Source: Clostridiales bacterium (GTDB lineage: Bacteria > Bacillota > Clostridia > Saccharofermentanales > Saccharofermentanaceae). Taken from it: a stretch of 64,000 bases of DNA. The stretch's first letter is position 1; each line of letters starts with the position of its first letter. Below are positions 51,126 to 58,498 of the stretch, piece by piece. The notes below the pieces were generated by a model. The model had not been told where the DNA came from and made no database searches. It saw only the letters and a program-made list of their open reading frames with translations. The DNA lies in NCBI GenBank assembly GCA_017550385.1, contig JAFZPJ010000052.1, forward strand, positions 53,684-117,683, written 5' to 3'. Both the position numbers and the translations under genes were made by a program.

Positions 51126-52124
51126 ATGGGAAAGAAGATGGATCAGTTATGTATTTTTTGCGGAAAGCCGATACCGGTAGGTTCTCGCTATTGCAATTAT
51201 TGCGGCAAGGATCAGACAGGTGCTTCAGGACCAGTGCAATCCGGAACCAACACCGTAATCTATGCAAATCCTAATCCGATCCCGCCGTTCAGCGGCTTCT
51301 GTGTTGCCGGATTTGTTACGGCGATCTTTCAGTTGTCTCCGTTCAACTTGTTGTTCTCGATCATAGGCGTCCATGAATGTAATAAGTATGGAAAACGAGG
51401 AAAGGGACTGGGAATACTGGGTATCATACTGAGTCTTTTCGATGTTATTGTTTTGACTCTTTTCTTCGGAATAATATTCCTCGGCTGGTTCTCTGATTAT
51501 GTCGGAACCCACAATATGGATTACTTCGAGCAGGCAAAGACTAACCAGGAAGCGATCGAAGATCACAATGCCAAGACTCAGGAAGTAGTTAATGTGATCG
51601 AAGCTGAGTTGGGCGAGACCGAGAAGAAGTCATTTTGGGATACGGACCCGAATTCAGCGAGCAGTAAAACAAACAGTTACTTATCACGTGAAGATGCGTA
51701 CTCCGTTAATGACTGGTGTGCAGTCAATTCATATTATACGGATGATATTTGCAGAGACGGGTTTAATAACACTTATGAATCAAAATATGTATTCACCGTA
51801 ACTGATGCGTGGATGGAAGACCAGCCCGCCAGGGCACAATTCTATACCGCCGGAGATTATAAAAACATATCCGGTACTATTTATGTTCCGTATTGTTCGT
51901 TGGCTTCAAATGATAATGGAGGCTCATATGTACGGATATATGGGGATGATGTTCTTCTTTATGAAAGTACGAATCCTGTTGGTACTGAGGAGCCGATAGA
52001 TTTTTCCGTTGATATTTCCGGTAATAGTTTTGTTGTAATTGAAGTTTTCGGCAGTTGGTACTACGGAGACGGAACGGGTGCGTTGCCGTATCTTTGCGTA
52101 ACCAATGTGGAATTGAGCAAATAA
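51126..52124 (+). CDS. Zinc-ribbon membrane protein with NPCBM-like C-terminal domain
   Basis: ATG 51126 follows GGGAGG. The 332-residue protein starts with a zinc ribbon (CIFCGKPIPVGSRYCNYCG), has two membrane segments with a conserved HECNKYGKRGKG loop between them (about 45-115, DUF4190-like), a coiled linker, and a C-terminal beta domain resembling NPCBM/NEW2 carbohydrate-binding modules (SGTIYVPYCS, VRIYGDDVLLYES, DFSVDISG). It lies after the LytTR-like site and so is the likely target of the regulator. The NPCBM match is my reading. Confidence 0.7.
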   Translation: MGKKMDQLCIFCGKPIPVGSRYCNYCGKDQTGASGPVQSGTNTVIYANPNPIPPFSGFCVAGFVTAIFQLSPFNLLFSIIGVHECNKYGKRGKGLGILGIILSLFDVIVLTLFFGIIFLGWFSDYVGTHNMDYFEQAKTNQEAIEDHNAKTQEVVNVIEAELGETEKKSFWDTDPNSASSKTNSYLSREDAYSVNDWCAVNSYYTDDICRDGFNNTYESKYVFTVTDAWMEDQPARAQFYTAGDYKNISGTIYVPYCSLASNDNGGSYVRIYGDDVLLYESTNPVGTEEPIDFSVDISGNSFVVIEVFGSWYYGDGTGALPYLCVTNVELSK

Positions 52125-52139
52125 CAACAGGAGAATACT

Positions 52140-53558
52140 ATGACTGGAATCAAGAGAGCGCTGGTATCAGTAGTGATGATTTCCATCCTATTATCGGCAA
52201 CTGGTTGTGCAGTGATACAACATATTACAAACAATTATTATAATTTCTTCGGTGGTGAGAAACCTACCGAGGCATCTGCTCAGACCGAGACACAAAAGTC
52301 GTCCGACGGTTCAACAAGCTCGAAAAAGGCTACGCCGACGCCAAAGCCGACTGCAACCCCTACCCCTACACCTACTCCTGTGCCGTCTTTACCTGAACTG
52401 AGAGTCGTAACAAATGCGTATTTCCCGCCATTTGAGTATTATGAAGATAGTCAGATGGTCGGTGTTGAGATCGATCTGTTAGAAGTTTTATTTGAAGATA
52501 GCTATGATCTTAATTATGAAGATCTTGAGTTCTATGTTCTGTTGGATGAAGTTCAGGCTGATGAGAACTGCATCTGCGTTGCAGGCATTACCGAGAACGA
52601 CGAACGTAAGGAAAAAGCTTATTTTGTTCCCTACTATACAAACGTTTTGTGGTTTGTTGTAAGAAAGGATTCCGGTATTTGTACGAATGACGATATCATT
52701 AATGGAAACTGTCAGGTGGGTGTTAAGCTGAATACTACTGCTGATATCTATCTCACAGATGATATAGGCGAGGAGAGATTAACGAGGTATCCGGATGTAA
52801 ACGCGGCTATTGAAGCGTTGGCAACCGGTGAGATCGATGCGGTCCTGACTAATATTGAAGATATTAATAGAATTGAAGCTGATTATCCGGATCTTACAGG
52901 CGTAGAGTGCGCCTATACTTGTGAAGAGTTCGCTATTGCTGTTAACAAAGATTCGGATGAACTTATACAATTCCTTGAGAATGCCATGGATGTCATGCAG
53001 ATGAGTAATGAAGGCACTCTGAATTCGATCCTGGCAAAATACGGTGTCGGAAGTTATTCTTCTCCTTCTGATCCTATTCAGAATAAAGACGGAATCTTCT
53101 GGATTGACGGGTCGCTTTTAGACTGTCCCGAGGCAGAATTAACCGAATGTCTGAAGGGATTATATTACGATATCTATTATACTAATGCGCTTGCAGTATA
53201 TGATGATCCGTATGTGTGGGATTACAAAGCGTGGACGTATTCGGATACGTTTGATTCATACCTTGATTATTATTTCCTGGGAAACAAATACACCTTTTTC
53301 ATCATGGAAGGAGATGTATCCGCAGTGAGGTATGAGATAGAAGGTGCTTCTTTAGATAGTATTGTCTCACAATACACGAATGTTTATGGTGAGCCGATTC
53401 ATTCATGTATTTATGCCAATGGAAATTCTATTCCTGCCGGTAATTCCGGATACGGATATGTTTGGGCGGTAGATGGCGGCTATCTGTCGATTTTCGAGAA
53501 CCCATATGACAATGTTCAGCATATTGCGATCCAGTATCAGGTGAACGAGTATCAGTGA
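52140..53558 (+). CDS. Lipoprotein with type 3 solute-binding domain and extra C-terminal domain
   Basis: The 472-residue protein has a signal peptide with lipobox SATGC (about residues 19-23), a Pro/Thr-rich linker (TPTPKPTATPTPTPTPVP), then an amino-acid-type periplasmic-binding domain (about 83-300: ELRVVTNAYFPPFEYY, GVEIDLLEVLF, AGITENDERKEK, GEIDAVLTN). A C-terminal domain of about 150 residues is unrecognised. No transporter permease or ATPase is near, so it may act as a sensor or scavenger for the adjacent system rather than in uptake. It lies 15 bases after the zinc-ribbon gene. Confidence 0.88.
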   Translation: MTGIKRALVSVVMISILLSATGCAVIQHITNNYYNFFGGEKPTEASAQTETQKSSDGSTSSKKATPTPKPTATPTPTPTPVPSLPELRVVTNAYFPPFEYYEDSQMVGVEIDLLEVLFEDSYDLNYEDLEFYVLLDEVQADENCICVAGITENDERKEKAYFVPYYTNVLWFVVRKDSGICTNDDIINGNCQVGVKLNTTADIYLTDDIGEERLTRYPDVNAAIEALATGEIDAVLTNIEDINRIEADYPDLTGVECAYTCEEFAIAVNKDSDELIQFLENAMDVMQMSNEGTLNSILAKYGVGSYSSPSDPIQNKDGIFWIDGSLLDCPEAELTECLKGLYYDIYYTNALAVYDDPYVWDYKAWTYSDTFDSYLDYYFLGNKYTFFIMEGDVSAVRYEIEGASLDSIVSQYTNVYGEPIHSCIYANGNSIPAGNSGYGYVWAVDGGYLSIFENPYDNVQHIAIQYQVNEYQ

Positions 53559-53570
53559 TCTTATCAGATT

Positions 53571-53609
53571 AAACCGCAGATTCCTTATGGAGTTTGCGGT
53601 TTTTTATTG
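53571..53609 (+). repeat. Right 39-bp direct repeat of the island, also a terminator
   Basis: These 39 bases are identical to 48315-48353, after tRNA-Gln. They fold as a hairpin with T6 and end the lipoprotein message. The two copies bracket about 5.2 kb of AT-rich genes. Confidence 0.9.
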
Positions 53610-53644
53610 CCCGTGTTCACGCAGGTGACGGGCGTCATGCCTCA

Positions 53645-53758
53645 GGCTACCAAATAGGCTACCGATTTGGCGGTTTTGGTAGCCGTTTTGGTAGATTTTG
53701 GCCGAATGCTACCGATCAGGCTACCGTTTTCGCGATTTTGGTAGCCCGAATGGTAGCC
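53645..53758 (+). repeat. 114-bp palindromic element with GGCTACC/GGTAGCC half-sites
   Basis: Starting with GGCTACC and ending with GGTAGCC, it holds eight copies of this half-site (some shortened) in the order two forward, two reverse, two forward, two reverse. Its length is nearly that of the 113-bp family but the half-site is different. Confidence 0.8.
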
Positions 53759-53810
53759 ACCCGCCGGAATGACGCAGATTCCTCTCGGAATTTGGTGTTT
53801 TTTATTGATC

Positions 53811-53923
53811 TGTTCCAATTGCAGTAGCGGTTTTGCCGTTTTCGCTACTACAAACGCAACTATTCGCCCGGCAGTAGTTTTCTCAGTAGTGTTTTTGATG
53901 TTTCCGGAACCAAAAATGGAACA
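53811..53923 (+). repeat. 113-bp dispersed repeat, copy C
   Basis: Exactly 113 bp from TGTTCC to GGAACA, closely matching copy B. Both are preceded by a small hairpin and the bases TTTTTTATTGATC. Confidence 0.88.
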
Positions 53924-53940
53924 CCTGCCCGCCCGAGTGT

Positions 53941-53946
53941 TATAAT
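53941..53946 (+). promoter_or_regulatory. -10 box of the GNAT gene, predicted leaderless
   Basis: TATAAT ends seven bases before the ATG at 53954 and there is no ribosome binding site. The end of copy C supplies GGAACA at the -35 position. Confidence 0.5.
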
Positions 53947-53953
53947 TCACCGC

Positions 53954-54451
53954 ATGGATACAGTATTTGAATCAGAGAACATACGCTTCGTGAAGTTTAC
54001 CGAAGAACTCGCACAAGACTATCTCACAATGGTCAACGACATCGAGCATGTCGCGAGGTTCATCGGCGAGAGGCGCACGCCTTACACGATGGAAGAAGAG
54101 CTCGAGTTCATAAGGAACCAGAAGCTCATGCAGCCGTATACATACTCGATGATGGAGAAATCCACCGGCGAGTTCATCGGCAACACCGGCTTCATGAACG
54201 TCAAGGACGGCGAGGCAGAGCTCGGAATCGTAATCACATATGCAAAGCAGAACGCGGGCTACGGCGCGGAAGCGATAAGGAGCCTGCTCACGTACGGCTG
54301 GAACAACCTTCCGATCAACCGCGTGTATCTCGAAGTGTACATCGATAACGACAGGGCGATCCATCTCTACGAGAAGTGCGGGTTCACCGAATTCAAGAGG
54401 ACCGACAAGGACATCTTCATGGAGATAATCTCTCCGGCAAGGGAGGGCTGA
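53954..54451 (+). CDS. GNAT-family N-acetyltransferase
   Basis: The 165-residue protein shows the RimJ/RimL-type fold: the strand pattern ELGIVITYAKQNAGYGAEAIRSLL, with the acetyl-CoA loop, and RVYLEVYIDNDRAIHLYEKCGF. It transfers acetyl groups to an amine; the target is unknown. There is no ribosome binding site and TATAAT ends seven bases upstream, so the message is probably leaderless. The next gene begins three bases after its stop. Confidence 0.9.
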   Translation: MDTVFESENIRFVKFTEELAQDYLTMVNDIEHVARFIGERRTPYTMEEELEFIRNQKLMQPYTYSMMEKSTGEFIGNTGFMNVKDGEAELGIVITYAKQNAGYGAEAIRSLLTYGWNNLPINRVYLEVYIDNDRAIHLYEKCGFTEFKRTDKDIFMEIISPAREG

Positions 54452-54454
54452 GCC

Positions 54455-55714
54455 ATGCCGCACAGTTCAGGAGGAGGTTCACACGGCGGCGGTACGCATG
54501 GAGGCGGATCGCACGGAGGCAGCTCCGGCAACCACATATCGCATCACTATTTCCCGGGTTCTAGAAGATACCGCAAGCATCGTCCGGGCTATCCCGACGA
54601 ATACATCTACGCCAGCAGCAAGCCGCAGAAACCGAGCATTTTCGTCCTTATCCTGATGGCTCTCATCGGAGGCTTCATCGGATACGGTACGTTCAGTTCG
54701 GTAGCGGACGAGATGGCGGTCAAGCTCAAGCCCGTATACGATACGCCCGACACCCACATCGAAGACAGCATCGGCGTCATCGAAAACTACGACGACCTGG
54801 AAGAAGCGCTCACAGACTTCGAGGATATCACCGGTATCTGCCCGGTCGTCTATACGGTATACAACGAAGACTGGCAGGATGGTTATGCGGATCTCGAGAG
54901 CTATGCCTTCTCCACGTATGTGGATAACTACGAGGACGAGCAGCACTTCGTGATCGTGTATTCGATCCCAGAAGACCAGGCGGAGGACTTCATCTCGGGC
55001 GATCTCGAGGTGCCGGATTTCTCCTGGGAAGCTATACAGGGCGACGAGACGGATCCCATCCTGACGGAGGGCATGTTCCGCAACTTCTCCAAGGTATTCC
55101 ACAACAACCTCGAAGATGGTGTCCGCCCGGGACAGGCCTTCCAAGAAGCATTCGAAGTGATCACGCGCAGCGCGGATGAGACATTGAATCTCAAGTCGCC
55201 AATGTCCGTTATATCCATGGTGCTCAAGTGCATGCCGTTTATAGTAGTCGTCGGATTCTTCGCGCTTGCGTTCTTCCTTGTCATCAGAACGTTTATCCGT
55301 GACAAGGACGTCGAATATGAGGAAGTGCCCATCGATCTGGAAGCCGAGCGTGCGTCGCTTACCGGTGCAGGCGCTTCGGCCGAACTGACAGAGACTGTCC
55401 GTAAGATCGGCAAGATAGCAGCGCCGATAATAATGGTAGTATCGGTATTATTCTTAGTGCCCTTTATTTTTATCGGCATCTTGATCCTTATCGCGGGCAT
55501 AGGCATGCTGAGCACCAATGGACCTGAAGCAGGTTTTATGATCGTGTTCGGCATAGTCTGGACCTTGATCTCCGGCGGATTCATGGCGGGGGCCATAGTT
55601 GCTGCTCATAAGCTGAAAAAGAAGGCGGAAGATCAGGACGACGATGACTACAGGCCGTCTTCAAAGTATGATGACGACGATTGGGACGGAAGGCGCTTCG
55701 ACGATTACGAGTAA
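54455..55714 (+). CDS. Gly/His-rich membrane protein, unknown function
   Basis: The 419-residue protein starts with a Gly/Ser/His-rich segment (SSGGGSHGGGTHGGGSHGG, about residues 4-25), then a basic patch, a membrane segment (about 62-80), an acidic domain of about 160 residues resembling TPM-like folds (EDLEEALTDFEDITGICP, QHFVIVYSIPEDQ), a second membrane segment (about 260-280), two more (about 320-380), and a very acidic tail (DDDDYRPSSKYDDDDWDG). The His-rich start could bind metal. It follows the GNAT gene by three bases. No function is recognised. Confidence 0.65.
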   Translation: MPHSSGGGSHGGGTHGGGSHGGSSGNHISHHYFPGSRRYRKHRPGYPDEYIYASSKPQKPSIFVLILMALIGGFIGYGTFSSVADEMAVKLKPVYDTPDTHIEDSIGVIENYDDLEEALTDFEDITGICPVVYTVYNEDWQDGYADLESYAFSTYVDNYEDEQHFVIVYSIPEDQAEDFISGDLEVPDFSWEAIQGDETDPILTEGMFRNFSKVFHNNLEDGVRPGQAFQEAFEVITRSADETLNLKSPMSVISMVLKCMPFIVVVGFFALAFFLVIRTFIRDKDVEYEEVPIDLEAERASLTGAGASAELTETVRKIGKIAAPIIMVVSVLFLVPFIFIGILILIAGIGMLSTNGPEAGFMIVFGIVWTLISGGFMAGAIVAAHKLKKKAEDQDDDDYRPSSKYDDDDWDGRRFDDYE

Positions 55715-55728
55715 GATACGCCGTTACT

Positions 55729-55841
55729 TTGTTCTTTTTGCAGTAGTGTTTTTACCGATTTCGCTACTAAAAATACTACTGTTAGCTTGATAGTAGTGTT
55801 TTCAGTAGTGTTTTTGATGCTTCTGGAACTCAAAATGGAAC
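55729..55841 (+). repeat. 113-bp dispersed repeat, copy D
   Basis: Exactly 113 bp from TGTTCT to GGAACG, aligning without gaps with copies B and C (GCAGTAGTG..., CGCTACTA, ATAGTAGT, CAGTAGTG followed by TTTTTGATGCTT). It begins 15 bases after the stop of the preceding membrane-protein gene. Confidence 0.85.
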
Positions 55842-55919
55842 GACATCCGCGCTTGCCTCGCTTTCGCCTTGAAAAGAGTGCCAAGTAAGGTAGAATATGC
55901 ACCAACAAAGGAAAACAAC

Positions 55920-56924
55920 ATGCGTAAGTTCACGGTTACATCCGATATGAGTGGCAAGCACGTCGTAAAGGCGTGCATTGAGGCGTTCCCGATGCTGAAG
56001 CCGGCGGAGCTCTTCCACGCCCTGAAGCGCAAGGACATCAGGGTAGACGGCAAGAAGACTTCACAGGACATCGCGGTGAAGGAAGGCCAGGAGGTAGAGG
56101 TCTGGCTGCCGGATGAGCTTTTCGAGAGGAAGGCGGCGAAGGCAGGCGGAGAGAAGAAGGACAAGAAGCAGTCGTATAAGATCGCTTTCGAGACCAAGGG
56201 ATTGCTCATCATCAACAAGCCTCAGGGTCTCGCGGTACATACGGGCAAGACGGTAGCTGACGGCACGCTGATAGATCTCATCAGGCGCGAGACGGGTTAT
56301 GCCCAGGCCGAGCTCTGCCACCGCATCGACATGAACACCGGCGGTCTCGTCATGGTCGCCAAGAACAAGAAGGCGCTGGAAGATGCAGTCGCGCTGTTCA
56401 AAGATAACCTCATTACCAAGAGATACCGCGCGATCGTGCTGGGCACTCCGGATGAGGGCGAGCCTGTGGTGTACGACGACGGAACGGTCATGTACGAGAT
56501 CAAGGCTTTCCTCGAGAAGACCAAGTCGGGCGAGGTGTACATCCACGACGACAAGCAGCCGCACGACCTGCCCATCGCGACCAGATACAGGGTGATCAAG
56601 ACGTACAAGCCCGCGGAGTACGGCATGCCGGAGATCTCCGAGATCGAGTGCGAACTTGTAACAGGAAGGACACATCAGATAAGAGCGCAGTTCGCGCATT
56701 TGGGGTATCCTGTTATAGGCGACGGCAATTACGGCAGGAACAAGATCAACGTCGGCTTCAAGGCGGTCGGAGGCGCAAAGCTCAGACACCAGCAGCTCTA
56801 CTCGACCGAGATCCTGGTCGGTAAGGTTCCTTCCGGCAACGTGCACGCCGATATATCAGGCAAGACTTTCAAGATAGCTCCCGAGTATGAGCTGGACTTC
56901 AAAGAACTCGGGATCAAGAGGTGA
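55920..56924 (+). CDS. RluA-family pseudouridine synthase (RluD-like)
   Basis: The 334-residue protein has an S4-like N-terminal domain (about 1-65), a basic linker, and a synthase domain with the catalytic Asp in CHRIDMNTGG (D137) and the C-terminal VTGRTHQIRAQFAHLGYPVIGD. It modifies large-subunit rRNA or tRNA; the exact site is not clear. ATG 55920 follows AAAGGAAAAC. TTGAAA (55869) and TAGAAT (55891) 16 bases apart are a likely promoter, just after repeat D. It is followed by murI with overlap. Confidence 0.93.
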   Translation: MRKFTVTSDMSGKHVVKACIEAFPMLKPAELFHALKRKDIRVDGKKTSQDIAVKEGQEVEVWLPDELFERKAAKAGGEKKDKKQSYKIAFETKGLLIINKPQGLAVHTGKTVADGTLIDLIRRETGYAQAELCHRIDMNTGGLVMVAKNKKALEDAVALFKDNLITKRYRAIVLGTPDEGEPVVYDDGTVMYEIKAFLEKTKSGEVYIHDDKQPHDLPIATRYRVIKTYKPAEYGMPEISEIECELVTGRTHQIRAQFAHLGYPVIGDGNYGRNKINVGFKAVGGAKLRHQQLYSTEILVGKVPSGNVHADISGKTFKIAPEYELDFKELGIKR

Positions 56925-56926
56925 AT

Positions 56927-57757
56927 ATGGCAGACACAAGACCGATCGGAGTATTTGATTCGGGTATCGGAGGACTTACTGTCCTGCGTGAGATCTGGAG
57001 GGCGTGCCCCGACGAGAGCACCGTCTACTTCGGAGACAATTCGAGAGCTCCTTACGGCACCAAGTCCAAGAGCACCGTCATCAGGTACTCGCTCCAGAAC
57101 ATGAAGTTCCTGGAGTCCAAGGACGTCAAGATGATAGTGATAGCCTGCAACACGGCAAGCGCTTATGCGTATGAGACACTGGCTGACAAGACCGGCGTTC
57201 CCGTCATCGAAGTGGTCACGCCCGGCGCAGATGCTGCATGCAAAGCCACCAAGAACGGCAAGATAGGAATAATCGCCACCAAGGGTACTATATCCACTGC
57301 GACATACCGCCATGCGGTAGAACGCCGCGCGGCAGAACTGGGGCTCGGAGGCATCGAGATCACCGAGCAGGCGTGCCCGCTGTTCGTCTCGCTCGCCGAG
57401 GAAGGCTGGTGGGACAACGAAGTAGCGAGGATCACCGCACACGAGTATCTGGCACCCCTCAAGGCGGCCGGCGTCGATACGCTCGTCCTGGGCTGCACGC
57501 ACTACCCGCTCCTGACCAAGGTCATCCAGGAGGAGATGGGCGACGGCGTCAAGCTCGTCAACACGGGCGTAGCAACGGCAGAGGTCGTCAAGGAAGCACT
57601 CGCGAGGGAAGGCATCGCATCGGACGGTTCTTCGAGCTCGAAAGAGTTCTACACCAGCGACGATCCGCACCTCTTCGAGAGCGTGGCATCACCCTTCCTG
57701 GGATCGGGCCTGCCTGCCGGAACAAAGCATTTCAATACCGACAGATACGAGATATAA
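56927..57757 (+). CDS. murI: Glutamate racemase
   Basis: MurI makes D-glutamate for peptidoglycan. The 276-residue protein has both catalytic cysteines, in ACNTAS (C74) and GCTHYPLL (C190), the N-terminal GVFDSGIGGLTVL and GDNSRAPYG. ATG 56927 follows AAGAGGTGA; a GTG two codons earlier (56921) overlaps the previous stop and is less likely because it lies inside the ribosome binding site. Length is normal. Confidence 0.95.
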   Translation: MADTRPIGVFDSGIGGLTVLREIWRACPDESTVYFGDNSRAPYGTKSKSTVIRYSLQNMKFLESKDVKMIVIACNTASAYAYETLADKTGVPVIEVVTPGADAACKATKNGKIGIIATKGTISTATYRHAVERRAAELGLGGIEITEQACPLFVSLAEEGWWDNEVARITAHEYLAPLKAAGVDTLVLGCTHYPLLTKVIQEEMGDGVKLVNTGVATAEVVKEALAREGIASDGSSSSKEFYTSDDPHLFESVASPFLGSGLPAGTKHFNTDRYEI

Positions 57758-57769
57758 GGAATAAAGATA

Positions 57770-58177
57770 ATGAAAGAATGTGTTTTTGCGGTTCATTCCG
57801 GAATGTACGAAGACCCCTTCTATGCGAGCGGCACTTATGAGGAGTCCGAAGACTTCATCAAGTACATGTGGCGCGAGAAGCACAGCGAGAAGGAGCAGGT
57901 ATCCGATTTCTCGTTGATGCTCGACAAGAAGACGAGAGTCTGCTCGGTCACCAGGAACGGCGATATCAATTCTATTATGAACTTCGATCCCGAGAACGAG
58001 ACCCGCGGCGCGCTCAATACCGTCTACGGCGTAATCGACGTCAAGATCAGGACTGAGTACGTAAACGTCCCCAATGCGCTTGCCGACGGCATCGAGATAA
58101 GCTATGTGATCGACGCGGGAAGCACGGAACCCGTCAAAAACACCTTTTTGATAAAAAGGCTCTTGCAAAGTCCTTGA
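57770..58177 (+). CDS. DUF1934 (YwiB-like) protein
   Basis: The 135-residue protein matches the Firmicutes DUF1934/YwiB pattern: VTRNGDINSIMNFDPENE, then TVYGVIDVKIRTEYV and the GIEISYVIDAG strand, forming a calycin-like barrel. The function is unknown. It follows murI by 12 bases with AAGGAATAAAG. Its 3' end contains the rpmF promoter. Confidence 0.78.
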   Translation: MKECVFAVHSGMYEDPFYASGTYEESEDFIKYMWREKHSEKEQVSDFSLMLDKKTRVCSVTRNGDINSIMNFDPENETRGALNTVYGVIDVKIRTEYVNVPNALADGIEISYVIDAGSTEPVKNTFLIKRLLQSP

Positions 58178-58191
58178 GATTATTGTATTAT
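58163..58191 (+). promoter_or_regulatory. rpmF promoter
   Basis: TTGCAA (58163-58168), 17 bases, TATTAT (58186-58191), overlapping the end of the DUF1934 gene. Confidence 0.7.
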
Positions 58192-58231
58192 CTTCAAGCA
58201 TTGTTGTAAGAAAGGACGGAGGTGAAGACGA

Positions 58232-58417
58232 ATGGCACATCCGAAGCGTAAATGGTCGAAGGCAAGGACTTCTCGTCACAGAAGCGCATGGAAGCTTAAC
58301 ATGCCGGGTTTTGTAGAATGTCCCCAGTGTCATGCTAAGATGCTTCGCCGCACTGTTTGCAAGAACTGCGGTTACCTGGATAAGAGACAGGTTATCAAAG
58401 TCGGCGAAGAAGTCTGA
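58232..58417 (+). CDS. rpmF: 50S ribosomal protein L32
   Basis: The 61-residue protein reads AHPKRKWSKARTSRHRSAWK and has a zinc ribbon CPQC...CKNC (C31/C34 and C44/C47 region), the Zn-binding form of L32. GGAGGTGAAGACGA precedes the ATG. It is usually linked to the DUF177 gene, absent here. A strong terminator follows. Confidence 0.97.
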   Translation: MAHPKRKWSKARTSRHRSAWKLNMPGFVECPQCHAKMLRRTVCKNCGYLDKRQVIKVGEEV

Positions 58418-58440
58418 GATTAAGACATTTGATTACACGA

Positions 58441-58478
58441 AGGCAGTGCTAGGGTAACATGGCGCTGCCTCTTTTTTT
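58441..58478 (+). terminator. Terminator after rpmF
   Basis: AGGCAGTGC (58441-58449) pairs with GCGCTGCCT (58462-58470) and is followed by seven T. Confidence 0.9.
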
Positions 58479-58498
58479 GCCAGGAGAGGTCACTTAGA

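Noticed and set aside
48182-53953. Prophage or integrative element with its own integrase
   Set aside because: No integrase, transposase, phage or conjugation gene is seen between the repeats; only an island bracketed by repeats can be claimed.
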